A stretch of DNA of 64,000 bases from Exophiala sp. HKRS030 (GCA_023897205.1 JAHWDD010000002.1:2976001-3040000); one strand, 5' to 3'. Positions 33,195-43,701 are shown, counted from the stretch's first letter. A program made the numbers and translations. Notes: generated by a model from the letters alone, not told the origin.

Positions 33195-35418
33195 ATGGTC
33201 GACATCGAGAAGGCAGAGAGCCAAGGTCCTCAATCCTCTTCAAGCCCAAGCTCCAGCGAAGCGCTGTGTCGGGTACAAACCGAAGGAGAACTCGCAAAAG
33301 CAGAGACCGCAGCTGACAGGTCATATGCACCAATAACGACCTCCGCATCCAATGCTCGATCGGTGGCCCGGTCGACCCTATCGCACATTCGAACAGGCGC
33401 ATCTATCACCGATGGTTTCGCATCTTACAGCCTGGTAGACCAGCCAGAGGACACGATCGATGATGTGCTGGCTGCCAGAAGGACTCCCTCGGACGCTTAT
33501 GAGGTGCGATGGGATGGAAAGAGTGATCCTTTATCACCACGAAACATGAGTGGTCCCCGTAAATGGCTGATTACGATGATCCTTTCGTCCTCGGCTTTCC
33601 TTGTGTGAGTTGAGTCCCAGACAGACAAGATGGATATTCGAGGGGACAAAGAAGGGACGTTGTATGCTGACTTGAGCCCCAGAACATGCACTTCTTCAAT
33701 ATATACAATCACCTACGAACAGCTTATCCGCGAATTCCACACCACGAGAGAAATTGCGACGCTGGGCCTGACCTCGTTCGTGCTAGGGCTGGCCATGGGA
33801 CCGATGTTTCTTGCTCCGATGTCAGAGGTACACCTCCCCATCATGATTTCTCACGACCTAGGTACGAGTACATGACACTGACGAATGTCCCTGACTTAGT
33901 TCTACGGCCGCACTCCAATCTACATCATCTCAATGGTCCTTTTCACGATCTGGCTAATTCCAGAAGCGGTTGCTCAGGGCATGGCGACGATGATTGTAGG
34001 TAGATTCTTCAACGGCCTCGCTGGTAGCGCCTTTCTAGCTGTTGCGGCCGGCTCCATCGTGGACATGTTCGAACCGGCGCAAATCGCTCTTCCCATGATA
34101 ATGTTCAGCATCGCTCCCTTTTTAGGTCCAGCTGCGGGCCCTATTATCGGAGGCTTCATCAACCAATTCACGACTTGGTGGGTTTTTCTCCATTGCAACA
34201 CCTCAAAATCCACCTCCTACAGTACTAACGCTTCCCTTCTAGGCGATGGACATTCTACACGCTACTGATCTGGTCAGGCACTTTGACGGCGGCTGTCATC
34301 GTTTTCGTTCCAGAGACATATCCCAAAGTCCTACTCAGGCGAAAAGCGGCCAGCAAACGTAAAGAATCCGGCAACGAGCGATGGTGGGCTCCGATCGAAA
34401 GACACGATGCATCGATCCTGAGCACGGTCCTCCACTCTTGTGTGACGCCGTTCAAGCTCCTCTTCTTGGAGCCAATGTGTCTCCTGCTCTGCCTGTACTC
34501 AGCAATCCTCCTGGGCATTGTGTACTTGTTCTTCGGGGCCTTTCCGTTGGTGTTTCGCAACAACCACGGCTTCTCAACCTACCAGGTCGGTCTGACGTTC
34601 TGCGGCTTGGGCGTCGGCATGATCATCGGCGCCCTCACGAACCCATTCTGGCGATGGAATACGAGTCGCCTGATCGCAAACCTCGAGACCAGGACGGGTC
34701 AAAAATGTATCCGACCACCTCCAGAGTTCCGACTTACCCCTGCCATGCCTGGCGCCTTCTTGGTCCCCATCGGGCTATTTTGGTTCGGTTGGACGACGTA
34801 CCCGAGTGTTCATTGGATCGTGCCTATCATCGGATCCAGCTTCTTTGGAGCAGGGTATGGGCATTCCTCTCCGCCCCCTTTACATGGTCGACAAGGTGCT
34901 AATCAGTGTCCACAGTGTCTTTTTAGCTTTCAACGGCGTACTTACTTTCCTCGTCGATGCTGTAAGTGCCTCACCCCTACCTCATGCTGCTTTGAGTAGA
35001 AGATTTTAACTTGGGGAACACAGTACGCCAACTACGCAGCCAGCGCAGTCGCAGCCAATGTGCTTGTCCGCCTCATTTTCGCCGGCGCGTTTCCGTTGTT
35101 CGGAACCCAGAGTGAGTGTTTTCGATGCCAGAGATGCTCGGACCGAGTATCCAGAGCAGATGTTGGTCACCTCTCCCCGTTCCTGTACTGACCTTGTGAA
35201 AAGTGTATGAGAATCTAGGCTACCAATGGGCGTCGTCCCTCCTCGCCTTCCTCGGTCTGGCATGCCTCCCAATGCCGTAAGTTCTCGAGCTCTCCTGTCT
35301 GTGGCTTTGAGCGAATGGTGTGCTGATTCATCATGGTTTGGGCAGATTCCTCTTTTTCAAGTATGGCGAGAAGATCCGAAAGCGAAGCAAGTTTGGCACT
35401 TCGGACGAGACGTCGTGA
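33195..35418 (+). CDS. MFS transporter, DHA1 (drug:H+ antiporter) type
   Basis: Eight exons (33195-33604, 33683-33827, 33900-34177, 34243-34854, 34916-34961, 35024-35111, 35204-35276, 35346-35418) encode 574 aa, all joins in frame. A ~130-residue hydrophilic Ser-rich N-terminus precedes about 12 membrane spans. APMSEFYGRTPIY in loop 2-3 is the motif-A equivalent; VGRFFNGLAGSAFLAVAAGSI (helix 4) and PFLGPAAGPIIGGFI (helix 5, motif C) are typical of DHA1 multidrug/polyamine antiporters of fungi. The last exons are tiny, which is common in this family. It probably exports a toxic compound or polyamine at the plasma membrane. The divergent Zn2Cys6 gene is a candidate regulator. The C-terminus is short and basic. 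Confidence 0.91.
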
Positions 35419-36095
35419 TCTGTTCGCCATGCCCCCCGGCTCAGTTTATTCAGTCATCATCTTCTCAAATTACTCGTTACACGCTCTCTCGACTTGGCGA
35501 AGCATGATGCACAACATATATTGTGATTGGATTGTTATTGGACCGTGAAATATTAGCGACGACATTGCATATTTTCTAGGAGCGGTGGGTTTGAAAGCGA
35601 GAAAAAGTGTGTTATTTATATGAATATACCCGAGTTGTAGTGTATAATAATACATCTAATCATGAATGAGAAATAATAAACTGCATCAAAAAGAGTCAAA
35701 GACTGATTAACAAAATTGTACGTCAACGAAATTGTCTTCCAAAGAAGAATCTTCACGATTGACCGAGTCTGTTTAATTTAATTGTGGTCACAAGGTCATC
35801 ATCTGTCCCAATCTCAACCAAACTTGACCACCTTGACATATTTACATGTTCATGTCTGGACGAAACTTTTTTTGTTTTCCTGCCGCAAGACAGTATGTAT
35901 CCTCCGTGATCCACGGGCCACCTGAATACCGTCTAGAAATACCTAAGGAAGTACATATGCCTATGCCTATGCCTATTCACGTCGCACCCACTCTACCACG
36001 GGATAAGTTCCTAGTCCTCCAGTTTTGTCTGGCCTTTCTTTGTGCCCTCGAATCTGCACCGTATGTACATCTCATACCAGCCCATGATCAACCAT
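35419..36095. other. convergent intergenic stretch
   Basis: AT-rich 3' flanks of the MFS and aminotransferase genes. A short ATGCCT tandem (ATGCCTATGCCTATGCCTAT) sits near 35956. No gene seen. Confidence 0.4.
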
Positions 36096-37700
36096 CTATT
36101 TCTTTGCCTTCTCGACCTCGGCCAAACCAGACTTCAAGGCGTTCAAGGCCTTGTCAATCTCCCCTCTCGACTCGTCCATGGCAGTCACGCCCATGTGTCC
36201 AAAGCGAATATACTTCGCCGCGATCTCCCGATGCAGACCACCGGCGAAGATGACACCCTGGGCCATCAGCTTCGGGAGGATCTCCGGGGGGGTCAGACCC
36301 TCGGGTAAATAAATTGCCGTCATCGTGTTGGCGGCATTGGCAGGGTCGACCGGGAGCTGCTTCAGCCCCATCTTCGTGATCTCGGACTTGACGTATTGGC
36401 TGATCTTCTGGTGCTGGGCCACGCGGGCCGCGATGGGTTGGGAGAGCAGTTGTTTCAAGGCGGTGTTGAGTGCCTGCACCAGTTGAGTCGGAGGGGTGGC
36501 AAAGTATGACGGCTTCTTGGATTCGTAGTTCTGCATGATGGGGACCCAGTTCTTGAAGCTGGCGTAGTAGCTGCCGGGGGGGGACTTGCGGGACTTGAAG
36601 ACGTCCATGGCCTTCTCCGAGACCATCATGATCGAGAGACCCGGCGGGCAGCCAATGGCCTTTTGTGACGCGGTCAGGGCGACGTCGATCGCCATGTTGT
36701 CAAAGTGCAGGTCTTCTGCGCCGACCGAGCAGACACCGTCGACGACCAGAAGTGTGTCGGGAGAGACCTTGCGGATGAGATCGGCCAGAGGCTGAATGTG
36801 CGACAAGACACCGGTGGAGGTGTCGACGTGGGTGACGGTCACGGCCTTGTACTTCTTCGCCTTCAGGGCAGCCTCGATCTCGGGCAGTTGTGGTCGGTCC
36901 CCGATTGGGGCCTTGAGCTGTGTAGGTTTGGCGCCGTAGATCGACAGGCAGTCCGCGAACGAGTCTGCAAAGTAACCGCTGTGCAGCACCAGGACATCTT
37001 CACCTGGCTCGACAAGGTTGGCAGCCACCAGATCCCAACCCAGCGTGCCACTTCCTGCAATCACAAATGGCTGCGAGCCGGGGTTTTTGGTCTGGAACAC
37101 ATCGCGGAGGAGCGTCAAGGTCTCGCCGAAGACGTTTACGAAAGGCTGGCCGACGTGGGACTGAGCATAGTAGCTCATCGACTGGGCCACCTCGTCGGAG
37201 ATCTCGATGGGTCCCGGGATCAGGAGCGAAGGGTGGGCGGCTTGAGTAGACATTTTGAGAGACGCCGAGGTCGACAGTTCTCGCTTTTGGACGACAAAGG
37301 ATGGCGAGCGCGGACGGGGTGGGTTGTAGGGGAGGTCGTCGGTCGAGGCAGGCAGAGAGTCTCGCTCGACGCTGTAGGGGGTGTTGATGGGCGGATAGGA
37401 GGACTGGTGGTGCTCTTCAAGGTGTCTCGAGATCAAACTCAAGCGGGCCGCAGGAGAGTTGGTCGAGGTTGAACGTGAAGGAGCCAGCTTGACGACTGTG
37501 GGGGAGGGGAATCCGAATTGATATTTGGTGTGTATGACGGGACGATTGAGCGACCGGTGAAGGCGGCGTGCGGGGGAAACACCGAGAGCAAAGGAGGGCG
37601 ACAATGTCCGCAGGGAACGATGCGATAACGGAGGAGACAGCAGGGGAGATACCAGTGAAAGTGCGGAAGAGGGAGGAATTGCAACGGATGCTCTCGCCAT
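36096..37700 (-). CDS. alanine-glyoxylate / serine-pyruvate aminotransferase (class V), with long N-terminal extension
   Basis: An uninterrupted frame of 534 aa. The core from residue 150 (MSTQAAHPSLLIPGPIEIS) is a full-length class-V PLP aminotransferase of about 385 aa, like yeast Agx1, making glycine from glyoxylate and alanine. Visible features are SGTLGWD (cofactor phosphate region), VDGVCSVGAEDL with the ring-stacking Asp, SQKAIGCPPG with the PLP Lys, and GGLHREIAAKYIRFGHMG at the C-terminus. The preceding 149 residues are Ser/Arg/Pro-rich and have no Asp or Glu until residue 95, with RELSTSASL just before the second Met: a mitochondrial-presequence-like composition. Starting at 37700 would give a mitochondrial form, starting at 37253 a cytosolic one. 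The C-terminus KAKK is not a peroxisomal signal. Confidence 0.93.
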   Translation of the reverse strand: MARASVAIPPSSALSLVSPLLSPPLSHRSLRTLSPSFALGVSPARRLHRSLNRPVIHTKYQFGFPSPTVVKLAPSRSTSTNSPAARLSLISRHLEEHHQSSYPPINTPYSVERDSLPASTDDLPYNPPRPRSPSFVVQKRELSTSASLKMSTQAAHPSLLIPGPIEISDEVAQSMSYYAQSHVGQPFVNVFGETLTLLRDVFQTKNPGSQPFVIAGSGTLGWDLVAANLVEPGEDVLVLHSGYFADSFADCLSIYGAKPTQLKAPIGDRPQLPEIEAALKAKKYKAVTVTHVDTSTGVLSHIQPLADLIRKVSPDTLLVVDGVCSVGAEDLHFDNMAIDVALTASQKAIGCPPGLSIMMVSEKAMDVFKSRKSPPGSYYASFKNWVPIMQNYESKKPSYFATPPTQLVQALNTALKQLLSQPIAARVAQHQKISQYVKSEITKMGLKQLPVDPANAANTMTAIYLPEGLTPPEILPKLMAQGVIFAGGLHREIAAKYIRFGHMGVTAMDESRGEIDKALNALKSGLAEVEKAKK

Positions 37701-38383
37701 GGACTATTTCAATCTCCTCCAGTCCAGCGTCTGAGAAAGTTGCAAAGAAGGAAATTCCAATGTACTCCACGTTGGTGGATTATTCCCTCGACGCTGCAGG
37801 GAGAAAAAAAAAACAAAAGACGGCACAGTGCGAAAAGCAGAGCCCGAATTGTACTGTAGAGGACAAACTTTTCAGACGGTGCGATGAGTGTCGGGGGAAA
37901 TTCAGGGGGGCTCGTTCCGGGGGGTCGTAGGCGCCTCCAAATAAGCAAAGTCGAGGCGAGGGAGTTCAGTTCCTGGACCTGCAGAGCCCGAAAGTTGGGG
38001 ATGCGAAGGCCTTCAACAGGCCCCCTAAATACAGTCAACTCTCAGCCCTGTGACTCGTACGATCAGACACCAACGGACAACTATGCGAAAGGGCCATAAG
38101 CCGCAATTTGAATCAGGAGAGTTATGATTGGTTCGACGGAGACAGAACAAAACCAAGGCAATCACGTGATCGGTCTCACCAACTCCCGGACATGTCGACG
38201 ATGTCTTTGGTCGTCACATGAACACCACCTCGACACCTCCCTCATCATTCGCCCTTCCTGACCCTCTGCTCGCCAGCACACCACCCAAAGCAACCCTCAT
38301 CGCATCTCTGTCCGCCTCTCGGCATTCTCCATCTTCACCCCTGCGTGGACGGACCGTCATCTTACAGGTCAAAGTCCAGCTCG
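37701..38383. other. intergenic, upstream of the aminotransferase
   Basis: No gene. Contains a long A run near 37805, a G-rich patch near 37900-37930, and ATCACGTGAT at 38163-38172 (a CACGTG box). Confidence 0.4.
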
Positions 38384-39100
38384 TCAGCAAAACTCCATGT
38401 CACCATCAATGTCGATGATGTCTTCTTCGTGGTCAACTTTCTCCTCCTCGTCGTCTTCTCCTTTTTGGATCTCCTCCTTGACATCGTCCGGCAGATGCGC
38501 TTTGATGTAGCGGTTGATCATGAAGGCGACGCTGTCGGGGAGTTGGCTGGACGAGATGCACGACGGCAGATCCTCGCCCATCCGTATGGCAGGGTAGTCC
38601 GTCTCCACGAGGCCTTGCAGTTGGTTGTACCTCGCCTCTGACAGTCTTCCCATGTACCTGTCGTTGAAATCCTTCATCTCTTCCGTCACTGTGTGCTGAG
38701 GGACCTCGATGTCCATGCCCTTGGTAAGGTCGCGGCGTTTTGCGTGCTCCTGGATGATGCCGTTGATGCCACGCGTCACGTCGCTACTGAGATCATCCGG
38801 CCCGTATGCCTCGTGGTTGACGTGCTTGTGGTAGAGACTCGGCTGTCTGCTCTTGAACAAGAGGAGGATGTCGTTTTCCACGTCCGGATCACGTTCCACC
38901 TGTGTGAAGTGCTTGACTGTGTTGAACATGGCCTCTCGCTCCTCTTTCGAGACCGGAGCTTGTTGGACATTCTTGTTTGGTCTGTGATCACTCAAGGGTC
39001 GAGCCATCTTCTGCGCTGTTGTGAGCTGCGGTCCACGTGGATTCCGCTTTCCACGGTTTCGGCCGCGCCGCTGTCTCTTCTTGGATTTGACTCGTGCCAT
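38384..39100 (-). CDS. hypothetical basic/acidic protein (238 aa)
   Basis: The start at 39100 (MARVKSKKRQRRGRNRGKRN) is chosen over an upstream in-frame ATG at 39289, because the extra residues are Cys/His/Ser-rich and unlike a leader. The first 35 residues are very basic, resembling a nuclear or nucleolar signal. The middle (about 45-200) is predicted helical and soluble, and the C-terminus is acidic (KGEDDEEEKVDHEEDIIDIDGD). No family is recognised. A one-base shift in the TTTT just before the stop (about 38387-38390) would extend the acidic tail by EL-D-F-D-L-type residues to a stop at 38362, so the true C-terminus may be longer. Confidence 0.72.
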   Translation of the reverse strand: MARVKSKKRQRRGRNRGKRNPRGPQLTTAQKMARPLSDHRPNKNVQQAPVSKEEREAMFNTVKHFTQVERDPDVENDILLLFKSRQPSLYHKHVNHEAYGPDDLSSDVTRGINGIIQEHAKRRDLTKGMDIEVPQHTVTEEMKDFNDRYMGRLSEARYNQLQGLVETDYPAIRMGEDLPSCISSSQLPDSVAFMINRYIKAHLPDDVKEEIQKGEDDEEEKVDHEEDIIDIDGDMEFC

Positions 39101-39596
39101 GTTCGCAAGAGACTGTGAGGGTTTGAGGACTCGACTGATCTGATCAACGATGGGTACAACAGATGACAACAGTCTGTGGTGGTAAAGAACGCTGAAAGGA
39201 ATGTGTGGCGTGGAGGAGTGTCTCTTGAAAGGTTTTTGACAACATTGACTGTTTCTGCAGCGATATAGCATCTCTTTCATCTGGCGCAAGCACTGATCGC
39301 CATGGCGATGGTACTCCTCGATTCACAGTGGTGTTACAAGCCATTGTATCTTGTGCCCATACACACACATATATAGCGGTGAAGGGTGAAGTTCTAACGA
39401 GCCGCCACTGAGCTGGGGTACACGCTTCTGAGTGTCTTCCTGAAGAAACAGAAGATCTCAATTATGGACGATGGCACTTGTCCTACAAAGAGACGCTCTG
39501 CCTACACTCTACACTCACTAGATACTGATTGTGCTACACTTCAGCTACGTACTTTCGATGAAGGGGGTAATTTCACATGACAAAGACAACAACTAA

Positions 39597-39644
39597 GGAC
39601 ACCATTGCTTTAGGACACCATTGCTTTAGGACACCATTGCTTTG
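39597..39644. repeat. three tandem copies of a 16-bp unit
   Basis: The unit GGACACCATTGCTTTA is repeated head to tail at 39597-39612, 39613-39628 and 39629-39644. The only difference is the last base of copy 3 (G for A). A minisatellite-like array whose copy number probably varies between strains. Confidence 0.9.
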
Positions 39645-40120
39645 TGGTCTTGTTACCTCTACAATGCAAGCTTCTGTCTGCAGATGTCTGTTGTCTATCC
39701 ATCGATGTGTTCATTCTGGGGAAAACAAGATATTGGCCAGATTGGAACTCATGCTGGGGAAATATGAAATACGAAATGAGAAACACGAAACGTAAGCTTT
39801 CGGCGACTTTCTCAACCGAGTTTCTTTCTAATTAAATGCTTCGTCCCTTCGTTTCCTTTCAACTCGTATATTAATACTTCGGCAGCCTGTGCAACTAGGC
39901 ATCAACTAGCAGGGCCTAGCAAATCTCACTTCCGCGCCTCAATATGCAACCAACTCTGCCATTTCCCCAAGATTCAGATTGAACTGATGCTCCGGGTCGA
40001 GTTGATCTCGACAGACGTTCTTCCTGCACGATCCATATTGGCATGGCCTGACCTACTACATTCCTTGGTCCGAAGCTGGACTTTTACTTGAACCCAGTTG
40101 GTTAAATCCATGTTTTGAGA

Positions 40121-40127
40121 TATATAA
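40121..40127 (+). promoter_or_regulatory. TATA-box candidate of the carboxylesterase
   Basis: TATATAA lies 48 bases upstream of the chosen carboxylesterase ATG (40175) in otherwise mixed sequence. The short distance implies a very short leader. Confidence 0.4.
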
Positions 40128-40174
40128 TCAAGTCGTTTGACAGTGATATTGACACTAATCTCGTCAATCCGGCC

Positions 40175-42061
40175 ATGACTTCTGCAAAGCTAGCAGTCGC
40201 TTCCAAAAGGCTACCGTACAATGGCCCGACTTATACTCATACTCACTCTCAGCTGGGGAGCCTGACAGGTCGCTCCGTCACTTCAAACCATTTCGGAGGA
40301 TCATCCACACCATCCGAGACGGTACAATTTCGTTCCATCCCGTACGCTACAGTCCCAAAGCGTTTTGCCGCCTGTGAGATGCTGACCGACATACCTCCCG
40401 ATTTCGATGGACGTCCACATCGTGATTTCACTCAATTCGGCGCAGCATGTCCTCAGGTTGCGGCAATGAGTGCTACCTGGTTTGAATCATACGGCGGTCC
40501 TTTGCCAGATGACCACGGGATAGATTTTGATGAGTTTACTTGTCTCACAACGACGATTTCGGTACCACAACAACACCTGGTCGGCCTGGAAGAGAGGAAA
40601 TATCCAAAACCACTGCCGGTGATGCTCTATGTCCATGGCGGTGGAGCACAAGAAGGTGTGGGCAGTGTGGACGGTCTCCATTCGAACTCTCCACTGGCAG
40701 CATACGCTTCTTCGATATCCATGCCGGTCATTACTGTCAATATTGGATACCGTCTCGGCTGGTTCGGTAGCATGGTCTGCCAGGATATGTTGGAGGAGTA
40801 CAAGTCCGACCCCGATCCAAGTCCACACGGACCTTTCAACCATTTCATCCAAGACCAGCGTGCTGCTTTCTGGTGGATCCACCAGTTCATTGGTGGCTTC
40901 GGCGGAGATGCATCAAATATCACCGCATTCGGTGAGTCGGCAGGAGGTATTTTCCTGGTTTACCATATCACAGGATCTACCGAAAAGCTGTTCAATCGTG
41001 CCATCATTCAATCAGGAAACGTGCTAGGCCATCTACCTTTCGAGCAAAAGGAGCTAGAATATCAGGGTTTGTTGAAGACGTTCAACATCACTGGGTCAAC
41101 AGCTCAAGGAAGACTGGAGCAGATCAGGCAAATCCCTGCGGATGACTTGATCAAGTATCCTGGAGCCCACATCTTTCCATTGGTCGATGGCATCCCAGGA
41201 GTAGACGTACCGAAGCCTCTCTTTGCACGTGGACCGGTGACATACACTCGCCAAACGGCATTGATCCAGTCGTGTGAATGGCTGGAAGAGCTTGTGGTTG
41301 GTGACGATTTCTGGGAAGGATACGTATTGACGGATCGCATTCGTTCTGCCACCGCACCGGCATTTGTGACGGTTATGTTGTCGACGTTTCCTCAAGCCGA
41401 GGCCGTAAAACTTCTCGAGGCCTACGACATGCCTAGCACGGTTGAATCTGCGGTGAGTATCGATCAGAACCTCTTCTTGCGCAACCTGACCCACCTGCTC
41501 GGCGACATCATGTTCTCGGGATTGATCCAACGGCTCACGACCACTCTCGGGCGCGACCATGAGAGGCGGAAAGTCTACCGATACTCGTTCGGCCTGTCGA
41601 ACCCTTTCTTCGGTTCGGATCACAGTTTCGTGACGGGTCACCACTTTGTAGAGATCCTGTTCGTTTTTCTGACGCTGATGGACCGGTATCCCAAGCACCG
41701 CGACCATTGGCTGGCCAAGCAAGCGTGCGAGACCGCGAAGCGTTGGATCACGTTTGCGCACGGTCGGGAACCTTGGGACGCGTACAGGCTCGAAGACGGA
41801 CAGGACGAGATGCAGGCAAGAATCGCCATCTGTGACGACTTCAAGGGGTGGCACGTCAAGACCCTCGAGGAGGACGAGGAAGAAAGTACGATGTACCCGG
41901 CCGGACCGAGAAGGTACGCGGCGTGGAAAGCGTACAACGAGGCATTGGACGCACTGAGGGAACCGGGTATGAGTGAAGAGGAAGGTGAGAAGAAAGTGGA
42001 AAGTGCCAGGTTCAAAGTTATGATGTACTTGTTGTCGCCGACGAGGAAGGTTGGAGATTGA
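40175..42061 (+). CDS. type-B carboxylesterase / lipase-like hydrolase
   Basis: A single-exon gene of 628 aa. The ATG at 40175 is the first in frame. The alpha/beta-hydrolase hallmarks of the carboxylesterase type-B family are FRSIPYATVPKRF near residue 50, the oxyanion loop LYVHGGGAQEG, NIGYRLGWFG, QDQRAAFWWIHQFIGGFGGDASNITAFGESAGG with the nucleophile Ser, and a His in DHSFVTGHHF. The usual first-disulfide segment (SEDCLYLN) is degenerate here (DEFTCLTTTISVP), and there is no signal peptide, so an intracellular enzyme is expected. It hydrolyses esters; substrate unknown. The Glu/Lys-rich C-terminal ~60 residues are low complexity. Confidence 0.9.
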   Translation: MTSAKLAVASKRLPYNGPTYTHTHSQLGSLTGRSVTSNHFGGSSTPSETVQFRSIPYATVPKRFAACEMLTDIPPDFDGRPHRDFTQFGAACPQVAAMSATWFESYGGPLPDDHGIDFDEFTCLTTTISVPQQHLVGLEERKYPKPLPVMLYVHGGGAQEGVGSVDGLHSNSPLAAYASSISMPVITVNIGYRLGWFGSMVCQDMLEEYKSDPDPSPHGPFNHFIQDQRAAFWWIHQFIGGFGGDASNITAFGESAGGIFLVYHITGSTEKLFNRAIIQSGNVLGHLPFEQKELEYQGLLKTFNITGSTAQGRLEQIRQIPADDLIKYPGAHIFPLVDGIPGVDVPKPLFARGPVTYTRQTALIQSCEWLEELVVGDDFWEGYVLTDRIRSATAPAFVTVMLSTFPQAEAVKLLEAYDMPSTVESAVSIDQNLFLRNLTHLLGDIMFSGLIQRLTTTLGRDHERRKVYRYSFGLSNPFFGSDHSFVTGHHFVEILFVFLTLMDRYPKHRDHWLAKQACETAKRWITFAHGREPWDAYRLEDGQDEMQARIAICDDFKGWHVKTLEEDEEESTMYPAGPRRYAAWKAYNEALDALREPGMSEEEGEKKVESARFKVMMYLLSPTRKVGD

Positions 42062-42632
42062 GACGATGGGTGCGTTGTTGACGGATGAGTTGATGTATCT
42101 TATCTACATTCGAAGATTGAGAGGATGTGGTACATGGTACTCTTGTTGACGTACGAGCATCGATGTCTAGTATTGTCTTCGTGAAGCGAGAGGTAGGGAC
42201 TGTTATCTTCTTTAGTCAGCAATATCAGCGAACAGGCGACGATCATCATGAGGTTGTAAATCATCCACCTCATACTCTCTCTCTCTTTTCCTGCTGGACA
42301 TCGGTACAGACATGACTCACCTGGCGTAGGAAGAACCTGTCCATGTCAATCAACGTTATGAGCAGTAACTCTGTCTTGTTCCCTGTTGACCGGTGTACTT
42401 TATCCGTAGGTGCGGACTTAATATGTCCGATCGACACAATTTGTACCGAGTAAGAATATTTTCCCTCGGCCTCCCAATTAACAAAGTTTATGAAACAGTT
42501 ATGAAAAGAGATGCCGAGAACTACTTATGGTGAGTGGTAAGTCAAAGAATTCTGTAACATATATAAAGGGAGGTACCTGGTAAGAACTTCAAGAGGATTA
42601 CTTTGTACCATCTTTCATTCCTTGAGCCATTT

Positions 42633-42656
42633 CATCATCATCATCATCATCATCAT
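42633..42656. repeat. (CAT)8 microsatellite
   Basis: Eight uninterrupted CAT units, continuing as imperfect CCATCACCACCATC. It lies about 290 bases upstream of the GST ATG. Confidence 0.9.
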
Positions 42657-42821
42657 CCATCACCACCATCAACGAGACTAACATCGAACTTTGATAACGT
42701 CATTGACCGACAATAACAACATTCGCCAGCCACAACGACGTTGACAGCAATAACAACCTTCGACAACAATAACGATATTGACGAATCCCATCTCACCACG
42801 ATTCTAGGGGACCTACACCTA

Positions 42822-42828
42822 TATAAAA
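42822..42828 (+). promoter_or_regulatory. TATA-box candidate of the GST gene
   Basis: TATAAAA lies 121 bases upstream of the GST ATG. A second TATATAAAGG about 260 bases further up could serve an alternative start. Confidence 0.35.
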
Positions 42829-42942
42829 GTACAGGTATCATAGACCTGCGACTACAGCGATACAGAAACACAGGACTACAGACCTACGCACTATACAATC
42901 CAGAGCACAGAAACACCGGATATTTTCCTTTTCCCCAACAAA

Positions 42943-43701
42943 ATGCCACCACAGTTGACGATCCACCACCTCCGAGTGTCCCAATCCGAGCGTATAGTTT
43001 GGTTGTGTGAAGAACTTGGGATCTCTTATACCTTGAAGTGTTACGACCGATCACCCCTTTTGGCACCACCCGAACTCGCATCTTTGACTCCAATGCACAC
43101 TGCTCCTGTCATGAGCCTTGCTTCGTCCACGACTGAAAAACCACTGAATATTACCGAATCAGGTGCCATCGCAGAGTACATTTTGTCGGTGTACGGGGGC
43201 GACAATTCCGGTCTGGCCCTCGCCCCGACGCACCCCGATTTCCCTCATTACCTTTTTTGGTTTCACTTCGCCAACGGTACCCTCACTCCGGCGTTGGGTC
43301 GGAAAATGTTCATGAGGCTCGCCGACCCCACCCTCGAAAGACCGGTTCATGCTTGGATGGAAGCCGCCGTCACAAAGGCCTTGGTGGCCATGGATGACCG
43401 TCTGGCGCACACAAAGGCATGGTTGGCAGGCACAGACTTCACCGCGGCCGACGTCATGAACGTTTTTGGAGTCACCACCATGAGGACGTATTCACCCGTC
43501 GACCTGGCACCGTACCCCAACATTTTGGATTGGTTGAAGCGCGTCGCCGACAGAGAAGCGTACCGTTTGGCCATGGAAAAGGGTGACCCGGACATGGATT
43601 GGAAAAAGGGAATGAGCCCAGAAGGTCCCGACGTGCACGAGGCGTGGAAGGAGGTGGAGAGACAGTCTGGTGTCGTGGAGGTCCCAAAAGATAAATCCTA
43701 A
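42943..43701 (+). CDS. glutathione S-transferase (Gtt1-like)
   Basis: A single-exon gene of 252 aa. The N-terminal thioredoxin-like domain starts PQLTIHHLRVSQSERIVWLCEELGISY and contains NITESGAIAEYIL, the glutathione-binding Glu-Ser pair. The C-terminal helical domain has WLAGTDFTAADVMNVFGV, the N-capping-box motif of the GST fold. The usual catalytic Tyr/Ser position is taken by VSQSER. It conjugates glutathione to electrophiles in the cytosol. It is not the zeta-type maleylacetoacetate isomerase missing from the homogentisate block, as the SSxSxRVR motif is absent. The C-terminal ~30 residues are charged. Confidence 0.9.
   Translation: MPPQLTIHHLRVSQSERIVWLCEELGISYTLKCYDRSPLLAPPELASLTPMHTAPVMSLASSTTEKPLNITESGAIAEYILSVYGGDNSGLALAPTHPDFPHYLFWFHFANGTLTPALGRKMFMRLADPTLERPVHAWMEAAVTKALVAMDDRLAHTKAWLAGTDFTAADVMNVFGVTTMRTYSPVDLAPYPNILDWLKRVADREAYRLAMEKGDPDMDWKKGMSPEGPDVHEAWKEVERQSGVVEVPKDKS

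Larger units (their letters stand above)
39101..40174. other. intergenic with 16-bp tandem repeat
   Basis: The region lies between the hypothetical protein and the carboxylesterase. It contains the three-copy repeat at 39597-39644 and the TATATAA box at 40121-40127. Short frames show no family. Confidence 0.45.
42062..42942. promoter_or_regulatory. intergenic, GST promoter and leader
   Basis: The region contains TATATAAAGG near 42560 and TATAAAA at 42822-42828, plus (CAT)8 at 42633-42656 and a CAACAA-rich tract (about 42710-42780) that looks like an untranslated leader. No gene seen. Confidence 0.45.

Noticed and set aside
42943..43701. GST as the missing maleylacetoacetate isomerase
   Set aside because: It lacks the zeta-class SSxSxRVR motif and looks Gtt1-like; it is also 30 kb from the homogentisate genes.
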